Shown: positions 12,125-24,480 of the stretch, piece by piece
How positions within the stretch are numbered: the stretch's first letter is position 1
Layout of the letters: every line of letters begins with the position of its first letter
NCBI GenBank assembly: GCA_020465985.1
Contig: JAANYP010002326.1
Coordinates: 484,001-548,000, forward strand
DNA: 64,000 nucleotides
From: Centrapalus pauciflorus
Lineage: Eukaryota > Streptophyta > Magnoliopsida > Asterales > Asteraceae
Direction: 5' to 3'
Position numbers and translations under genes: made by a program
Notes under the pieces: generated by a model
The model's input: only the letters and a program-made list of their open reading frames with translations
Told to the model about the DNA's origin: nothing
Databases searched by the model: none

Positions 12125-12436
12125 GGGGGCGTTTGGTTAGGAGATTTTTTTCTTTGTGATTTGCATTTTGTCAAATTATTTGTATTATGCAACATTATTT
12201 GTCAAGATTTTGTCAGATAATCTGCATTATCTTATAGAAAGAATTTGTTGATATTAAGAATGCAAGGTAATTGGGGTTTAAAATTCTAGGTGGGAGGTTG
12301 AGTTTTTAAATAATAAAGAAGAAAGGGATTTACGAAATCCTGAGATTTTAAATCCTTATTGAAATCTGCGAACTAAACACAAGATTTTAGATACAAATCC
12401 AGTGAATCCCAGAAAATCTGCAAACCAAACGCCCCC
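12125..12436. mobile_element. Tourist-type MITE (PIF/Harbinger-like)
   Basis: 312 bp with perfect 14-bp terminal inverted repeats GGGGGCGTTTGGTT, flanked by TTA on both sides (12122-12124 and 12437-12439). A 3-bp TTA TSD is diagnostic of PIF/Harbinger-derived Tourist MITEs. No coding capacity. A relative of almost identical length lies at 51244-51556. Confidence 0.85.
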
Positions 12437-12439
12437 TTA

Positions 12440-13371
12440 GAATGTGTTTTTAAGAAAATTGTATATTATTATGTGTGTATTAAATAATTATATATTTAAT
12501 GTATTAAAGACTCGATGAAAATATAAACATAGATGATAGTATAAGTGGTTTTCTTAAAAAGAAAAAGAAAACATAATGAGGAATTCATTAAATGTATAGA
12601 TAATAATAATTAAGGGGCTTTTAAGATTTATAAATATAACAAAGAGTGTAGTGTGCAAAACATAAAAAGAGGGGTTGGGGTTGGTAACAAAATGACATAG
12701 TCACGTGCCTCACGTGAGTAAATGGGAGAGAGAGATTTGTCGGTGAAGAGAAAGGAATAGGGGAAAATGGGACCGGGGTGAAGGCGTGGGTTGGGTCAAG
12801 TGTCACATATATATATATATGTTTTTAATTGTTTCTATAATTCGATTTCAATCAATAGTGTGTCTTAGAATTGGTTGTTCTACTTGTTTTTGTCACATTT
12901 AATTTCAATTATTCCTTTCTTTTTCTTTTATTATTATTCCACTTTTATTCATTTATAAGCAAAACATTGACAAACATTTACGGTGCGTTTGGTACAGAGG
13001 ATTAGGGCTAGGAAAATGGAAATAAGAAGAATTCTCATGTTTGTTAACATGGGAATTCCTTTTATTTTCATTTCTCAAACCTTAATTCTCTGTATCACAC
13101 ATATTGTTAATTCACTTTCAATTGTTTCTTTATATAAGACTTATAAAAAAAAATAAAAGAGATAATTAAAGCATATAATACCATTTTTTTTTCTTTAATT
13201 TCTTTTTTGGTTTTCAGTTTTTGGTGCCTAAAGAGTAAAGTACCATAAATACTTTATTATTTCTAAATAAAATTTAATCACAAACCAATTGTTAGTTGGA
13301 GTGGTAAAGTGGTTCCCCAACAACTTTATATTTATTTTTCAAACCATAAACATTATTATAGTGTTTATTAT
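12440..13371. other. Intergenic DNA with a small foldback
   Basis: A patch at 12640-12800 is richer in G than its surroundings and ends in a (TA)n run near 12809-12820. Its only long ORF is reverse-strand and proline/serine-rich with no family resemblance. About 12981-13105 is a small foldback whose left end GGTGCGTTTGGTACAGAG has an imperfect inverted partner, CTCTGTATCACAC, suggesting a short decayed MITE. Confidence 0.4.
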
Positions 13372-13605
13372 GAAAGAAATCAAAACGTTTTTATGGTTTT
13401 TGTGTTTTTGTCTCTTTATTTTATATTTGTTTAAAAAAGTCTTCAAGTTATTTTTATTCTGAGCCCGATTTTAATTGGTTAACTGGGTTTTTAAAAACTG
13501 AAAAAAAATCATGTTCTAATAGTCATATTTCACTAAACCAAAAATAAAAAAATAATTTGAGGGTTTTTCTACAAAAAAAAAATAACATGAAGGAACGAAA
13601 ACTCA
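13372..13605. repeat. Dispersed foldback repeat, copy 2 of 4 (diverged)
   Basis: Arms resemble the family at 59346: AACGTTTTTATGGTTTTTGTG on the left, and GAGGGTTTTTCTACAAAAAA followed by AACGAAAACTCACAAACC on the right, around a core with CACTAAACCAAAAATAAAAA. The central TTATAATCGG block is eroded. Confidence 0.4.
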
Positions 13606-13775
13606 CAAACCATGAAAACTATACATATCGTTCCATCTTTATTTGGTATATTCTAATTTGTAGTTGTCTTTACATTTTCTTGATATTTGCATTATACTTT
13701 ATTCATAATTTGTTATATTTACATTCGTTGAACATGTGTATATCAATCTATTTGTAACATTTAAATAAAAAGACA

Positions 13776-13807
13776 ATATCCCATGCACCGCATGAGTATT
13801 ACACTAG
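13776..13807 (+). mobile_element. Helitron 3' terminus
   Basis: A short hairpin (CATGC-ACC-GCATG) is followed by AGTATTACA and the terminal CTAG with T after it, the standard plant Helitron 3' end. The matching TC start has not been located upstream, so only the end is annotated. Confidence 0.5.
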
Positions 13808-13887
13808 TTGTCCGTTACTCAAGTAGTTGTAATTCGTCACTTCGTGCATTGCTTTTTCCTATTAATATAGAACACTAATAATCTTTT

Positions 13888-14064
13888 TTTGAACGGCAAA
13901 CTAACCTACTTCTACTCCTAATTTACCTATTTGCCTCAAGAGAGGACTTCAGAACTTACTTTTATCACCTAAATCCAAATTTGCATTCGGCGGGAGTCGA
14001 ACCCGCAACCTCACACTTACATATCACCGCTCTTACCAAATGGGCTAAATCCCATTGGTGTAGC
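13888..14064 (-). mobile_element. tRNA-derived SINE
   Basis: On the minus strand the 177-bp unit starts with a tRNA-like head containing an A-box-like segment (TTAGCCCATTTGGTAAGAGC) and a perfect B box (GGTTCGACTCC). A tRNA-unrelated body follows, ending in a short A tail. It is flanked by 11-bp direct repeats AATAATCTTTT (13877-13887 and 14065-14075, plus-strand reading), as expected for L1/RTE-mobilised SINEs. It is not a working tRNA gene: the acceptor stem does not close. Confidence 0.8.
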
Positions 14065-14075
14065 AATAATCTTTT

Positions 14076-14716
14076 GGTTCATCGACATATTTAATTTTGG
14101 TTAGTTTCAAAATGAGGAATATTTGTGAAATGACTAAGTTTGATCAGTATTATCCGCATATTCTAATATGTAAACCGTAAAAGATATAAACATGAATAAT
14201 GAAATATTTATAAAGACATAATTAAAAACTAAAAAAATAACTAGTTAAACAACTAAGAGTAAATTGTCATTTTAAATAGTCAAAAGATGAAATTCGTAAT
14301 AAAAGTTCAACTACAATGATTGTTAGTGTAATTTTTAAATTTAAATCAACTAATTTCTTAATTTTTAGTAAATCACACAAACAGAGATTTCTAATCTCTA
14401 TTCTTTTAAGAGGTCGTTGACGAGTTCCACATTGCTTGATCACAATCATTGGAGAAATATTGTTATTGTTGTCGAGCACATCAACATTTTGTGAATATAA
14501 CTTGCAATATATCTATTTTATGTATATGTTCAATTGTGTTTGTCTCCACTCGAAAGTCTTTCTTGCTCCTAGAGGTATGTAAAAAACCAAACCTTTCGGT
14601 TTGAAATTCGATTTGGACTTCGATATTTCGAAAACCAAAATTTTTGATTTGCTTTCAGTTTAGTTTGGTTCGGTCCTATAAAAAACCAAATTGAACCAAA
14701 GCTTTATATATATATA
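14076..14716. other. Intergenic DNA with a truncated hAT-like end
   Basis: Nothing coding. From about 14573, AGAGGTATGTAAAAAACC followed by CGGTTTGAAATTCG and several GGTTCGGT-like motifs look like the left half of a hAT-type MITE. It runs into the TA tract at 14705-14716, where the TA-associated elements begin. Confidence 0.4.
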
Positions 14717-15687
14717 AGGTTCAATTGAGAACTTTTATGCATTGAGAACCTCGAGGAACTTTTGTGCATCGGATAATCTACCAAGGGTGCACAAAGGGCA
14801 TTTAGAGAAAACTAAAGATATGGTAATTAATTTATTTCTAAAAATCATTAAAAGATAATTAGGAGTTAGATTTTGAATTAAAATCCCATATTAACTACAT
14901 TCCTCATTTTTCTCCCCATTTCTCTCTCACACACTCTCTCTCCCTTTCTCTCTAATCGTGTTCTTCATTATTTTCATAGTGATGATGATTTGAAGACGAA
15001 GATCAACATGAACAACGATGATGATGAACATGAACAAGAGATGGAACCGATGATGATTATGAGGAACCTCATGCATAGATGGATGATAAACGATGAATAA
15101 TGATGATGCATAGATGGATGATGAACAATGACGATGCATAGATGGATGATGAACGATGAACAACGAAAAATGATGATGCATAAATGGACGATGAACAATG
15201 ACGATGGATAGATGAACGATGAACAAGTTGAACACGATGCATAGATGAATGAAGAATATGAACGACGAACACGACGCATAGATGAATGATGAACAAGTTG
15301 AACACGATGCATAAATCAATTTGTTTATTTTTTTTTGTTAAATGCGTCTTTTTTTTAACACGATGCATAGATAAACACGATTAACTATGAAATGCATCGA
15401 TCTCCATCATCTTTTTTGAATTTGTGTAATTTTTGTTAAATTTGGAAATGCATCAATTGAATTTATTTAACATTTATTATTTGATTATTTGATGAAATAT
15501 TAAATTTAATGAGGTATGCACAATCCCCAAAATGTCCTTCCTTGTTTGTTTCTATAATACACAAGATGCATAAAATTGTCCAACTATTTACCCTTTTGCC
15601 ATTAATCTAATCCATACAATTTTTTGATCTAATGGATGATGTAGGTTCTTTTGTATCTCGATGCATAAAAGTTTTCAATTGAACCTC
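14717..15687. mobile_element. TA-microsatellite-associated element a
   Basis: Starts AGGTTCAATTGAGAACTTTT and ends with the inverted partner (AAAAGTTTTCAATTGAACCT), with (TA)n directly outside both ends. Interior order: CT-rich tract (14905-14955), ATGCAT/GATGAT minisatellite (15070-15315), an A/T block and a CCCTTTTGCCATT block near 15592. Elements c and i repeat this order. No transposase. The reverse-strand His/Ser-rich ORFs come from the minisatellite. Confidence 0.65.
15070..15315. repeat. GATGCATAGATGGATGATGAA minisatellite
   Basis: About ten imperfect copies of a 20-30-bp unit built on GATGCATAGATG plus GATGAACAA. It lies within element a, and equivalent but different arrays occupy the same relative place in elements c (18400-18570) and i (54625-54790). 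Confidence 0.65.
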
Positions 15688-15704
15688 TATATATATATAT
15701 ATAT
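15688..15704. repeat. (TA)n tract shared by elements a and b
   Basis: Seventeen bases of TA repeat separate the right end of element a from the left end of element b. The tract serves as the outer flank of both. Confidence 0.8.
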
Positions 15705-18100
15705 GGGATCTGTTGCGAACAATATAATAGATGCAAACAGTGTGAACCAATGAAATCCAGCCACATCACCAAGAATGCTAAGGGTACGTGGGTAAGGGAA
15801 AAAAAATATTCAGGGGCACAATTGGCATAACAATTTTTACCTTTTAGTCAAACAAACTCCTGTTTCCATGGAGGCGCCGAGAAACATGGGTTTCAAACTT
15901 ACGGTTATCCGATTATTACCGGTTTTTTAGATTAAAGATGCGGCGAGCAGTGCATATATTATGGGATGAAGATTGTTTTCAAGAGTTTGGAGTATTTATG
16001 GTGCACAGGCTGCAACAGTAGTTCTAATTGAGATTCATGAAGATATCGATTTCTGGGATTAAAATGTTTGAAGAAAGTACTGGAATCCTTGAAATTTGTT
16101 AGATCATTGGGAATGCATCCCCTGCACAAGCTGTGCAATCCAAGTAACCCTTTACAGCCATTGAATCCGACGCGAGTGTGTATATATAAAGCTTTTTTAG
16201 TAACCCTTTGTAGCCACTGAATCCATGTAACCCTCTGCAGCCATTGAATCCGACGACTTAAAGAATGTGCAGCCATGCAACAACAAAGAGTCTCGAAAAA
16301 ACAACTCTTAAATGGCCTCTGTAATGCAACAATGTCTCGCTGGAAATCACCAGCAATTGCAACAAATAGTGACGAAACGATATCTCTTAAGGAGCTTCAA
16401 AATAGTTTAAAAAAAACCGCTTGAATTGGCCCCGAGAAATGAACGAAACACTATCTCATATAGAACTTCAAAACAATTTCAAAAGACAAGTGAATCAAGG
16501 GAAGCATATGTAGGTTGTTATCCATCAAATGAATGATTGAAGCATCTTAATGTTTTTGAACTGAATACAGTTACACATAATACTATGACAACGATATCGT
16601 ACTTGTTTTATTAACCGAATCCGACGTTGAGTAAAAAATATGTTCGTATAATATATGTTGATAACGCGTTTGATGGAGACACATAACCGGTAGAAATTGA
16701 TCTATTCAATCCAACACATAAAGCAATTAACAAACAATCTGATAAAGATGGATAATAGTTTTCTTAATTAATCTTCGAACGAGACGCATTAATAGTAGAA
16801 ATTAATCTATTCATTCTAACACAAAAAACATACAGATAATCGATGGTCCAAAGTTTTTCGTCTTTAAATGAACTTGAAACATCATTGAACCAAACATCAT
16901 CATCAACTTCAAATATATTCATTAGCTAGCTTCAAATATATTTGTTGGCCTCACTGTTCCATTTTAACCATACTTAGTTGATATTTCATTCCAAGACTTA
17001 GAATATGAAGACATGCATCATGAAACGAAACATCAACTTGTCAGATAATCGATGGTCCAAAGTTTTTCGTCTTTAAATGAACTTGAAACATCATTGAACC
17101 AAACATCATCATCAACTTCAAATATATTCATTAGCTAGCTTCAAATATATTTGTTGGCCTCACTGTTCCATTTTAACCATACTTAGTTGATATTTCATTC
17201 CAAGACTTAGAATATGAAGACATGCATCATGAAACGAAACATCAACTTGTCAAATTTCAAAGCAATATACATCCGTATTCCGTGATTACAAAAACCATAC
17301 TCCACATTACTATTAAATATTTACAAAACCCTTTTTCACTAGATTTGGGTGCCAAATATTTACCGGAATCATTACACAACCCATCATCCGTGATTACAAA
17401 AAACACGCGCCACATTACTGTAAAATATGAAATAAAACTGAGAACAACCTCGAAAGAGGAATATTGATCGCATTATGATAATAATGGAACACTATTCACT
17501 TAGTGTAAACATGATTTTGAATTGCTTGAAACATCACTAAACCATAAACTCCCACATTAGATGCACACTGCGTTTGTTATGCTGATTTATCATGGTTGGA
17601 AGCATAGACGTTGATTGACTGTAACAACTCGAAATCTTGATAACGAGAGATACATAAATTAGTATTCGACAAAGCTTTGAATCACCACCAACAAATACCT
17701 TAGCGAACAATGTTATTCATGGAAGAAGAGACCCGATTTTCTTTTCATGGATCATTTTTCTTGATAAATCGATGCTATTAGATGAGGGAACGGGTAAACG
17801 ATGTTATTAAGGGAAGAAGAAAACGACATCGATCATTAACTGTATCATCAAATTGAAGCAATTCAATGGAGAACCCAGTGATGGAAAAAGAAGAGAACGG
17901 TTATTTTGATGGATAATTTCCAAATAAATCGGATTTATGGTTGGAATATGTTAGATACGGAAGAATCATCTGGAATAATTATAGATTTTTGAGATGGACT
18001 AAACTACCCTTGAATGGATAAAATGATAATTGTTTATTTGTCAAGTTTTAATTGGTTCACAATGTTCACAACATATAAGTTGTTCACAAAAGATCCTCAC
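15705..18100. mobile_element. TA-microsatellite-associated element b (long)
   Basis: The left end GGGATCTGTTGCGAACAAT and the right end (reverse complement GTGAGGATCTTTTGTGAACA) are imperfect inverted repeats. Each end is followed inward by a GTGAACCAAT motif. Both ends abut TA tracts (15688-15704 and 18101-18147). At 2.4 kb it is the longest of the set. It holds a 209-bp perfect duplication but no identifiable transposase. Related in its ends to element g at 48597. Confidence 0.55.
16833..17250. repeat. Perfect 209-bp tandem duplication
   Basis: Positions 16833-17041 and 17042-17250 read the same throughout by eye, so the duplication is recent or an assembly artefact. It starts CAGATAATCGATGG and contains two ATATATT(C/T)(A/G)TT boxes separated by TAGCTAGC-like sequence. 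It lies inside element b. Confidence 0.85.

Positions 18101-18147
<47 letters not shown>
18101..18147. repeat. (TA)n tract shared by elements b and c
   Basis: Forty-seven bases of TA repeat, with one C interruption, between the ends of two different elements. Confidence 0.85.
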
Positions 18148-18149
<2 letters not shown>

Positions 18150-18885
18150 AGGTTCTATGGGGCACCATATGCATCGGAAACCAAATGGGAACCAAAAATG
18201 CATTGTTTGTTTACAAATGATGCAATAAGGGTAATATTGGAATACTTTATTTGAAAAAATTAATTATTCTTTTAATTAATAGATTAGGATTAAAATAGGA
18301 AACTAAATCAATCTCATTAACCATTCTCCATATATTATTCCCTCTCTCACTTTCTCTCCCTCTCTCTCTCACACACACACACAATCGACCGACGAGTTTG
18401 AGAAGACGATGATGAGATGAAGATGAAAATGATGCATCACGTTGAACTCATGAACCTATGAACGTATACGATGTGAAGAAGACGAATACGAAGATGCACA
18501 GTATGAACACGATGATGCATAACCCGGGAAAGATAAATACGAAGATGCACAGTCAATGAAGATGATGAAGCATCATGTTGGATTTTTGTTCAATTGGAAT
18601 TTTTTTAATTTTAGAAGTGCATTTTATAAATTTATTAGCATTTAATACTTGATTATTGAATTAAATATTCAATTAATATAAATTTAATTTTGAGTTGACT
18701 TGATATATTATTTTTTCCGAAAATACCCTTATGCACATCTAATATGTAAATCGTGCATCATAATGCGTTCACAAATTTCATCTTTATTACCCTTTTGCCA
18801 TTGTAATCTTAGCCATTCATTTTCTAGATCTAACGGTGTATATGGGTTCCTAAGTTGCACGATGCACACAGGTGCCCCATAGAAC

Positions 18886-18888
<3 letters not shown>
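18148..18888. mobile_element. TA-microsatellite-associated element c
   Basis: The inverted ends TGAGGTTCTATGGGGCACC and GGTGCCCCATAGAACCTCA are near-perfect, about 19 bp each, with (TA)n outside both. Interior order repeats that of elements a and i: CT-rich tract (18340-18380), GATGA/ATGCA repeats (18400-18570) and a CCCTTTTGCCATT block at about 18790. Non-coding. Confidence 0.7.

Positions 18889-18931
<43 letters not shown>
18889..18931. repeat. (TA)n(CA)n compound microsatellite
   Basis: A TA run of about 30 bases passes directly into six CA repeats. It is the right flank of the a-b-c cluster. Confidence 0.85.
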
Positions 18932-20301
18932 TGTATATTTCAATTTCATTAATTTTAATATTTAATTATTATTCTTGAGGTTTTTACTTCTTTATTCTTT
19001 ATGCTTTGTGTTTCTGTTTCCCTTTTCTCTTCTAGTAAATAAATATTTCAGTTGTTTTTTATGTTATTTTATAGACAAAATTTAGTTTTATGCTGAATTT
19101 AGTCGATAATTATATTTATTATTGTTGAATTTACAGATAAAGAATATGTTTTTGGTTGCTAAAATTCAAAAACTGAAACATTCGATTTGAACTTTGTTTT
19201 TTCAAGAAAACCTAAGGTGCTGCTCGTTTTTTAAGAGGTTGAGTTCTGCGTCTGCGGACTTAGCTGAAAATTTTGCGATCAGAAGAGATGACCTAAAGGT
19301 CTGCGCGGGAAGACCTTTACAGACGCGGGCAGAGCTCTTCGCAGACGCGAACAAACGAAAAAAAAACAAACGCACTTCCATTTAAAACATCTTCCCGCGT
19401 ATTCGAGTTCGCGGACATAAGATGTTCAAACATGGCAAACTGGTTATAGATTAGTATTATTAATATAAAAAAGGTTGTAGACTTACTACTATCATCATCA
19501 ATCGCTATGTTGTTTAAGAAAAATTGTCTGTTTCCAGTTATGTCAAGTAACCCCACTTCCATGTATCACAAATAAACTGACCACGCACCGACTAATAACA
19601 ACAATTCTTTAACTTTAAAGGATGAGTATCAATTTGTTTGATGCAAAGATCTTTCTAGCTTTGAATAAATAATTATATTCCCATTAAAACAAATATATTG
19701 TATGGGTTTTATTTTTTATTTATAGAAAAAACTCTTAATAGTTATTTTAAAGTATTTTTGGTGACCAGTTCTAATTCAGATCACATGTCGATTTAAAACA
19801 TACATAATCGGTTACCGATTTACCATTAACATTAATTTGATAAAAATAGCTATAGATGTAAAGTATATTATAAGGTTTAAAATGATATAAAATGAAACAT
19901 TATATAATTGATTTTTAATGATATATGTGGGTGACAACTAGTGATGTATGTATCATAAAAGTAGTTTGAATTGATTTTTCATTGATCTATTTCCTTTCCG
20001 TTGATCTACATTTTTATTTTCAATCTGATTTTGTTTCTTGTTCATCGATATGTGCTTTTCGATCTCACTAAGTTATTGATGATGGTAGTGGTAGTATTCT
20101 TTAAAGGGGTTTAGGCCCGATTTGTTTTGATAATTTTAGATATTAATTCGTCTTAAAATCCAGATCTTAAGTGATTTAAGATTGTTTGTTGCATTTCAGA
20201 CTTAAATGAGTTCAGATTGTTTGTTACAATTCAGACTTAAGTGATTTCAGACTGTTTGTTACATTTCAGACTTACGATTTTAAAAAGTTAGATTTGAAAA
20301 T
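18932..20301. other. Intergenic DNA with a GC-richer mini-element
   Basis: No gene. About 19210-19382 stands out: GGTGCTGCTCGTTTTTT at the left has a loose inverted partner AAAAAAAACAAACGCACTT at the right. The inside repeats CTGCG/GCAGACGCG motifs, suggesting a small decayed hAT-type MITE. Three degenerate copies of a 37-bp unit (GATTTCAGACTGTTTGTTAC-like) lie at 20171-20273. Confidence 0.4.
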
Positions 20302-20869
20302 TAGGGGTGTGCAAAAATAACCGAAACCAAATAACTCACCCGAACTTTAATCGGGTTATTCGGTTTTTGAGGTTCTTAATCGGTTTAGATGATATTAAGT
20401 TTGATTTTCGGGTATGATTCCAATTCGTCCAGGTACCCAAATAACCTATTAATATATGTTGGTTATAATTATGAACTAAAATTGTTTATATATATTATTT
20501 ATAGTTTTGAATTAAAATTGTTTATATTGTTTATATATTTGGTTTATACATGGTTCATAAAACTATAGTAATTAAACTAAAATTGTTTACATATAGAATA
20601 ATGTAAAGATTTAAATACTTAAACTATTTAACTTGTTTTACCCGAATTACCCAACATATTAAACTACTTTGTAGAGACTTTCATTTTTATACCCAAACTG
20701 AATATCTCGTTTAACCCAAATTGAATAATTTGATACACATTTAACCAGAAACCGATTAACTCGTTCTCTTATTTGGTTCTGGTTCGACCAACAAACCCAC
20801 ATATTCAAAACCAATTAACCCAAACCGAATAGTCTGAAACTCATTTAGCCCGTCCGAATAACACCTCTA
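20302..20869. mobile_element. hAT-like MITE
   Basis: 568 bp with the left end TAGGGGTGTGCAAAAATAACC and the right end ATAACACCTCTA. Both halves carry ACCCGAA, AACCGAA and CGGTT motifs. Flanks TTGAAAAT (20294-20301) and TTGAAAAG (20870-20877) give an 8-bp TSD with one mismatch, as expected for hAT elements. Non-coding. Confidence 0.65.
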
Positions 20870-20877
20870 TTGAAAAG

Positions 20878-22268
20878 TAATAGACGAACTTTCGTCTGAA
20901 ATATGAAATAAAGGTCTGAAAATTTTCCTTCTAAATCAAATCAATATTTAATTTAATTGAAATATTAAATTAAGTTTAATAAATAAAAAAAATTTTAATT
21001 TAATTAATTAAAAATGATTATTCAATTTATTTAATTTAAAGTTTAAATTATTTTATTATGTTAGCTATATAAATTAAATAAATATATCTTGTAAATAATT
21101 TAAAACTTAAAATTTAATTAGTAGTCTAAAAATTTCAGATTTCAGACTTCAAACTACCTTCAAACGTGATTCTAGATTCTAGATTTTAAGATCATCTCTT
21201 AAATTTCATATGTGATTCCAGGCTTCATACATTTAACATTTTAAAAAATAAACAACTAAAGTGAAAAACAAAAATGAAAAGCATAAACATCAAAATTCCA
21301 GTTTTAACGATACTTATAAATTTAAAAACTAAAAATTCTCACGTCGATGAAACTTATATTTTGAAAAACCCTTTTGACTCCTTGTTTTCGACAAAGTATG
21401 GAAGGTAAACTAAAGAAGCACCTTTTTCTTTACATTATTTTTAATACACAACACACTTCATAAAACACAAATCCAAACATATGTTATATACATTGCTTGC
21501 TAGGTGTCAGCCTTTAAGATTTTTAAGAGGCTGTTCGTACCCCTGCTTCTTCACGTGGTTAAAGTTATTCGGAGGGATATTTGAGATATAGCATTTATTT
21601 TCTTCTTGTATTTCATAAGTAATCTGATATACCACCCTCCCGGTCTACTCTATACACAATATTTGAATCGGGCAAAGTTTCGTTATTGAAAGATTATCAC
21701 AAAGTTATAACTTGTATCCTAAACACACCCGAAATAGTGATACAAGCACCCATAAGTCGTTGTTAAACGAATCGTGTACCAAGACTACAAGAAATACATT
21801 TTGACCACAATTATAGGACATACACAGGAGTTCCATAAGTTTTAAATACAAAATTTAATGTTCGAAATTTAAATTTGAAACTTGTGTCCTGAAACCGAGA
21901 CTTGCCATGTGCCCATGTCCCGACCTTAACCAAGCCTCGTGTGACGAGGACAGGACTGCCCATGGTCATCGGTTAGTCCAAAAATGGTCATTAACCAATA
22001 CCAAGAGAGACTTCAAATTTGAAAAGGCAATATGTTTCACCTCAACAGTCAAAGTGTATCTTTTTAACAATCAACTACAAATGCCATGTCATTGAAGATT
22101 TTGGCGAGGTCAACGTGCATAGATCTTTCACTTGACAAGATTGCCCGAACAAAACACTGGTTTTGATTGGTTAACTTCCAAATTCAGTAGAAACTAACAA
22201 TTAAATGATGAAGAAGAAAATGGCGTACAGTAATTTGATGTGGTTGGAGAATGAGGACTCGCGTAATA
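20878..22268. other. Intergenic DNA downstream of HISN2
   Basis: AT-rich to about 21300, then more balanced. The part next to 22268 should include the HISN2 3' UTR. The only forward ORF (around 21907) shows no family resemblance. Confidence 0.4.
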
Positions 22269-24480
22269 TCACTTGAGGGTGTTCGCTTTCCGACTATTCT
22301 TTTCCTCAATGCCTGATTGAGCAAATCTGCATCTAAGGACCTCGAGAACATCTTCAAATTTTAAACCTCTGCGGATTAGTAAGACCATTTCATGGTACAG
22401 CACGTCTGCCATCTCCGATAGAGTTCTTGATTCATCCTCATTTTCTTCCAGTGTTCGACAAAACTCATCTGCTTCTTCGCTGCAAAAGGAAAAGAGGAAA
22501 CAAAAAAGACATTGTTAAACTTGAGTGAAATACAATATTTCCACTTCTGAGATGTTCTTGCTCTGGCCATCCCACAAAATCATATAAAAATTTCCACTTC
22601 TGAGATGTTCTATGAAATTACAATATTTCCTTTTAATATCAAAAGACTATACTCCCTGTGGCCCATAATAAATGCTTTTTTTTTTGTAGTTCCAAATAAA
22701 TGCAAGATTTCTCATTTTAACTCAAATTTACTTTTGGCCCATCATTAATCATTATAAATACTTGTAAAATTGAATCCTGTCCAAAGCAACTTTCTATTGT
22801 TTCTTTGTTTATACACATTTAAGATGTATGATTAATAAGCAAACTCTCTTGTTTAATTATGTGATCATCCATGTCTTTAGAGTCTTCTACTTATATTAAG
22901 TGATTAATTTGAAAAAATAATACGCATAGAAGAAGCACATAAAAAAATTGGTCAGGTTATCCTATGAACTTATATTTCATTTAGTGGTTTGAATAGAGAA
23001 TTAGATGTACTTATTAGGGATTTAGGGCACCTCATAAATGATCAGAATCACATAACCTTATAATTAGAGAGGCTTTTAGTCATTAGATTAACATTTTCTG
23101 ACTATGTAATGAATTTTGAGTCTTTTTTGGGGCTGTTGCTGGTGGATAAACATAAAAATGGACATGGAAACATGGACGAAAATGGTATGAATGAACAAAA
23201 CATATTTATATGTAAGAAATCAGCATACCGGATCTTTGAGCATAATAACTTTTCATCAAGCAATAAACGTTTTGTCCATGATGGTTTGCCTTGTTCAGGT
23301 GATGACAGTTCTTCCTTTCTTCGGGAAAGTGTGGATTCCAGTGAGTACAATGTCGTTAATGCCAGATTATTTTCTTCAACCTTAACAAAAGATTTGACAG
23401 GGGACCAAGGTCAAACATTAATAACCAAAACTTTGAAATATAAAAGAAAATGAATGGATCTTGAGGGTGAGTAATAGGCACCTGTGGTTTATTTAGAGAA
23501 TCAAAAACAGATGTGTAATAGCAAGTTTCAGATCCAGTGTGACAGGTTGGACCATCAGGCTTTCCCAGATATATGATCTGATGAAATGTCAAATACTTTA
23601 GTTATCCTTTCAGAAAATTAACATATTATAGGCTAATAGCACTCAAAAGTCTACTGCTTTGTCTCAACTCTCATGAAAGTTTCAATGTTTCAGTCTCGCA
23701 AAGCAGGTTGAGCAAAAGGTTTGACTACTAGGTCAATATCTAATATACTTTTCAAACAAAGAAAAAAGATAGATCAAAATTAGTTATTCAATAACAATAG
23801 TGGGCAAATACATAAAGTTTAACTTGGAAGCTTCCCCTGAGAAATAAAAGAAACGTTGCAGGTTCCATGGAGGGGTATAACTTAGAAGTGAAAGGAACTT
23901 ACAGAATCACGATCGCAGTCAAGGAAGATATCATGAACGTTGATGAAATTAAGGGAGGTCTCTCCTTTTGTCCACAATGTTGATCTTGATCTACTATAAA
24001 AGGTTGCCTTCTTGGAAGCAATTGTGGTTGCAAGTGCCTCCCTGTTGGCAAATCCTTGCATTAAGATTGCTCCCGAGTCGACATTTTGAGCTATAGCCAC
24101 AGCCAAACCCTTTTCATCCCATTTCACACTGTCCAATACCGAATTTAACTGAAAATTGTATTGTTTAGATAATTCAAATGGTTTTATATTAGCATAAGTT
24201 TAAAGTTCCAACATATACCAAGCAGAAAATAATCTTATTGACAGAAGCAATAGGTAAGAGAGTCCTTGACAACAGAAAAGCTTAACAAATTACAAAGTTT
24301 AGTATAAGTCACCTTAGATTCGAGAACAATGTTTTGATCAGGTTTTTTAATGCAAGCCTTGACAGCATAACATCTATTGTTGGATGTATCACTTCGTGTG
24401 GGGCAGTTGCCAGGGTTGAAGACACATTCTTGTGAAGAGAATTGTAGAGAACGAAGTCCGTGAAATTGTGCAAATGCCAT
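22269..24480 (-). CDS. HISN2: HISN2: phosphoribosyl-AMP cyclohydrolase / -ATP diphosphatase
   Basis: Plastid bifunctional enzyme for the second and third steps of histidine synthesis. Five coding exons: 24480-24313, 24148-23903, 23577-23482, 23380-23229 and 22479-22269. They total 873 nt, 290 aa, and every junction is GT-AG and keeps frame. Residues 1-56 look like a transit peptide. The cyclohydrolase domain (about 60-175) shows VKWDEKGLAVAIAQN, FANREAL, TLWTKGETS, FLDCDRDS and the zinc-binding PTCHTGSETCYY. The diphosphatase domain (about 185-280) shows TLYSLEST, GKPSWTKRLL, KIREEADEF and EMADVLYHE. The fused order is the normal plant form, and length matches Arabidopsis HISN2 (about 280 aa). 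The start is the ATG at 24480, just after a likely 5'-UTR intron acceptor (TTTTCTATAG, near 24524). Intron 4 has a Stowaway-like ACTCCCTGTGGCCCATAATA at about 22650. Confidence 0.95.

Noticed and set aside
12621..12806. Reverse frame of 61 codons in a G-rich patch
   Set aside because: Proline/serine-rich, no start context or family similarity. Too weak to call a gene.
13980..14062. tRNA gene on the minus strand
   Set aside because: The B box is perfect but the acceptor stem does not pair. The unit is 177 bp with an A tail and 11-bp TSDs, so a SINE is the better reading.
14927..15368. Three overlapping reverse frames rich in His, Ser and Ile
   Set aside because: Produced by the GATGCATAGATG minisatellite; a tandem repeat without stops is open in several frames.
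23109..23453. Forward frame of 114 codons
   Set aside because: Antisense shadow of HISN2 exon 4 and its flanking intron sequence.
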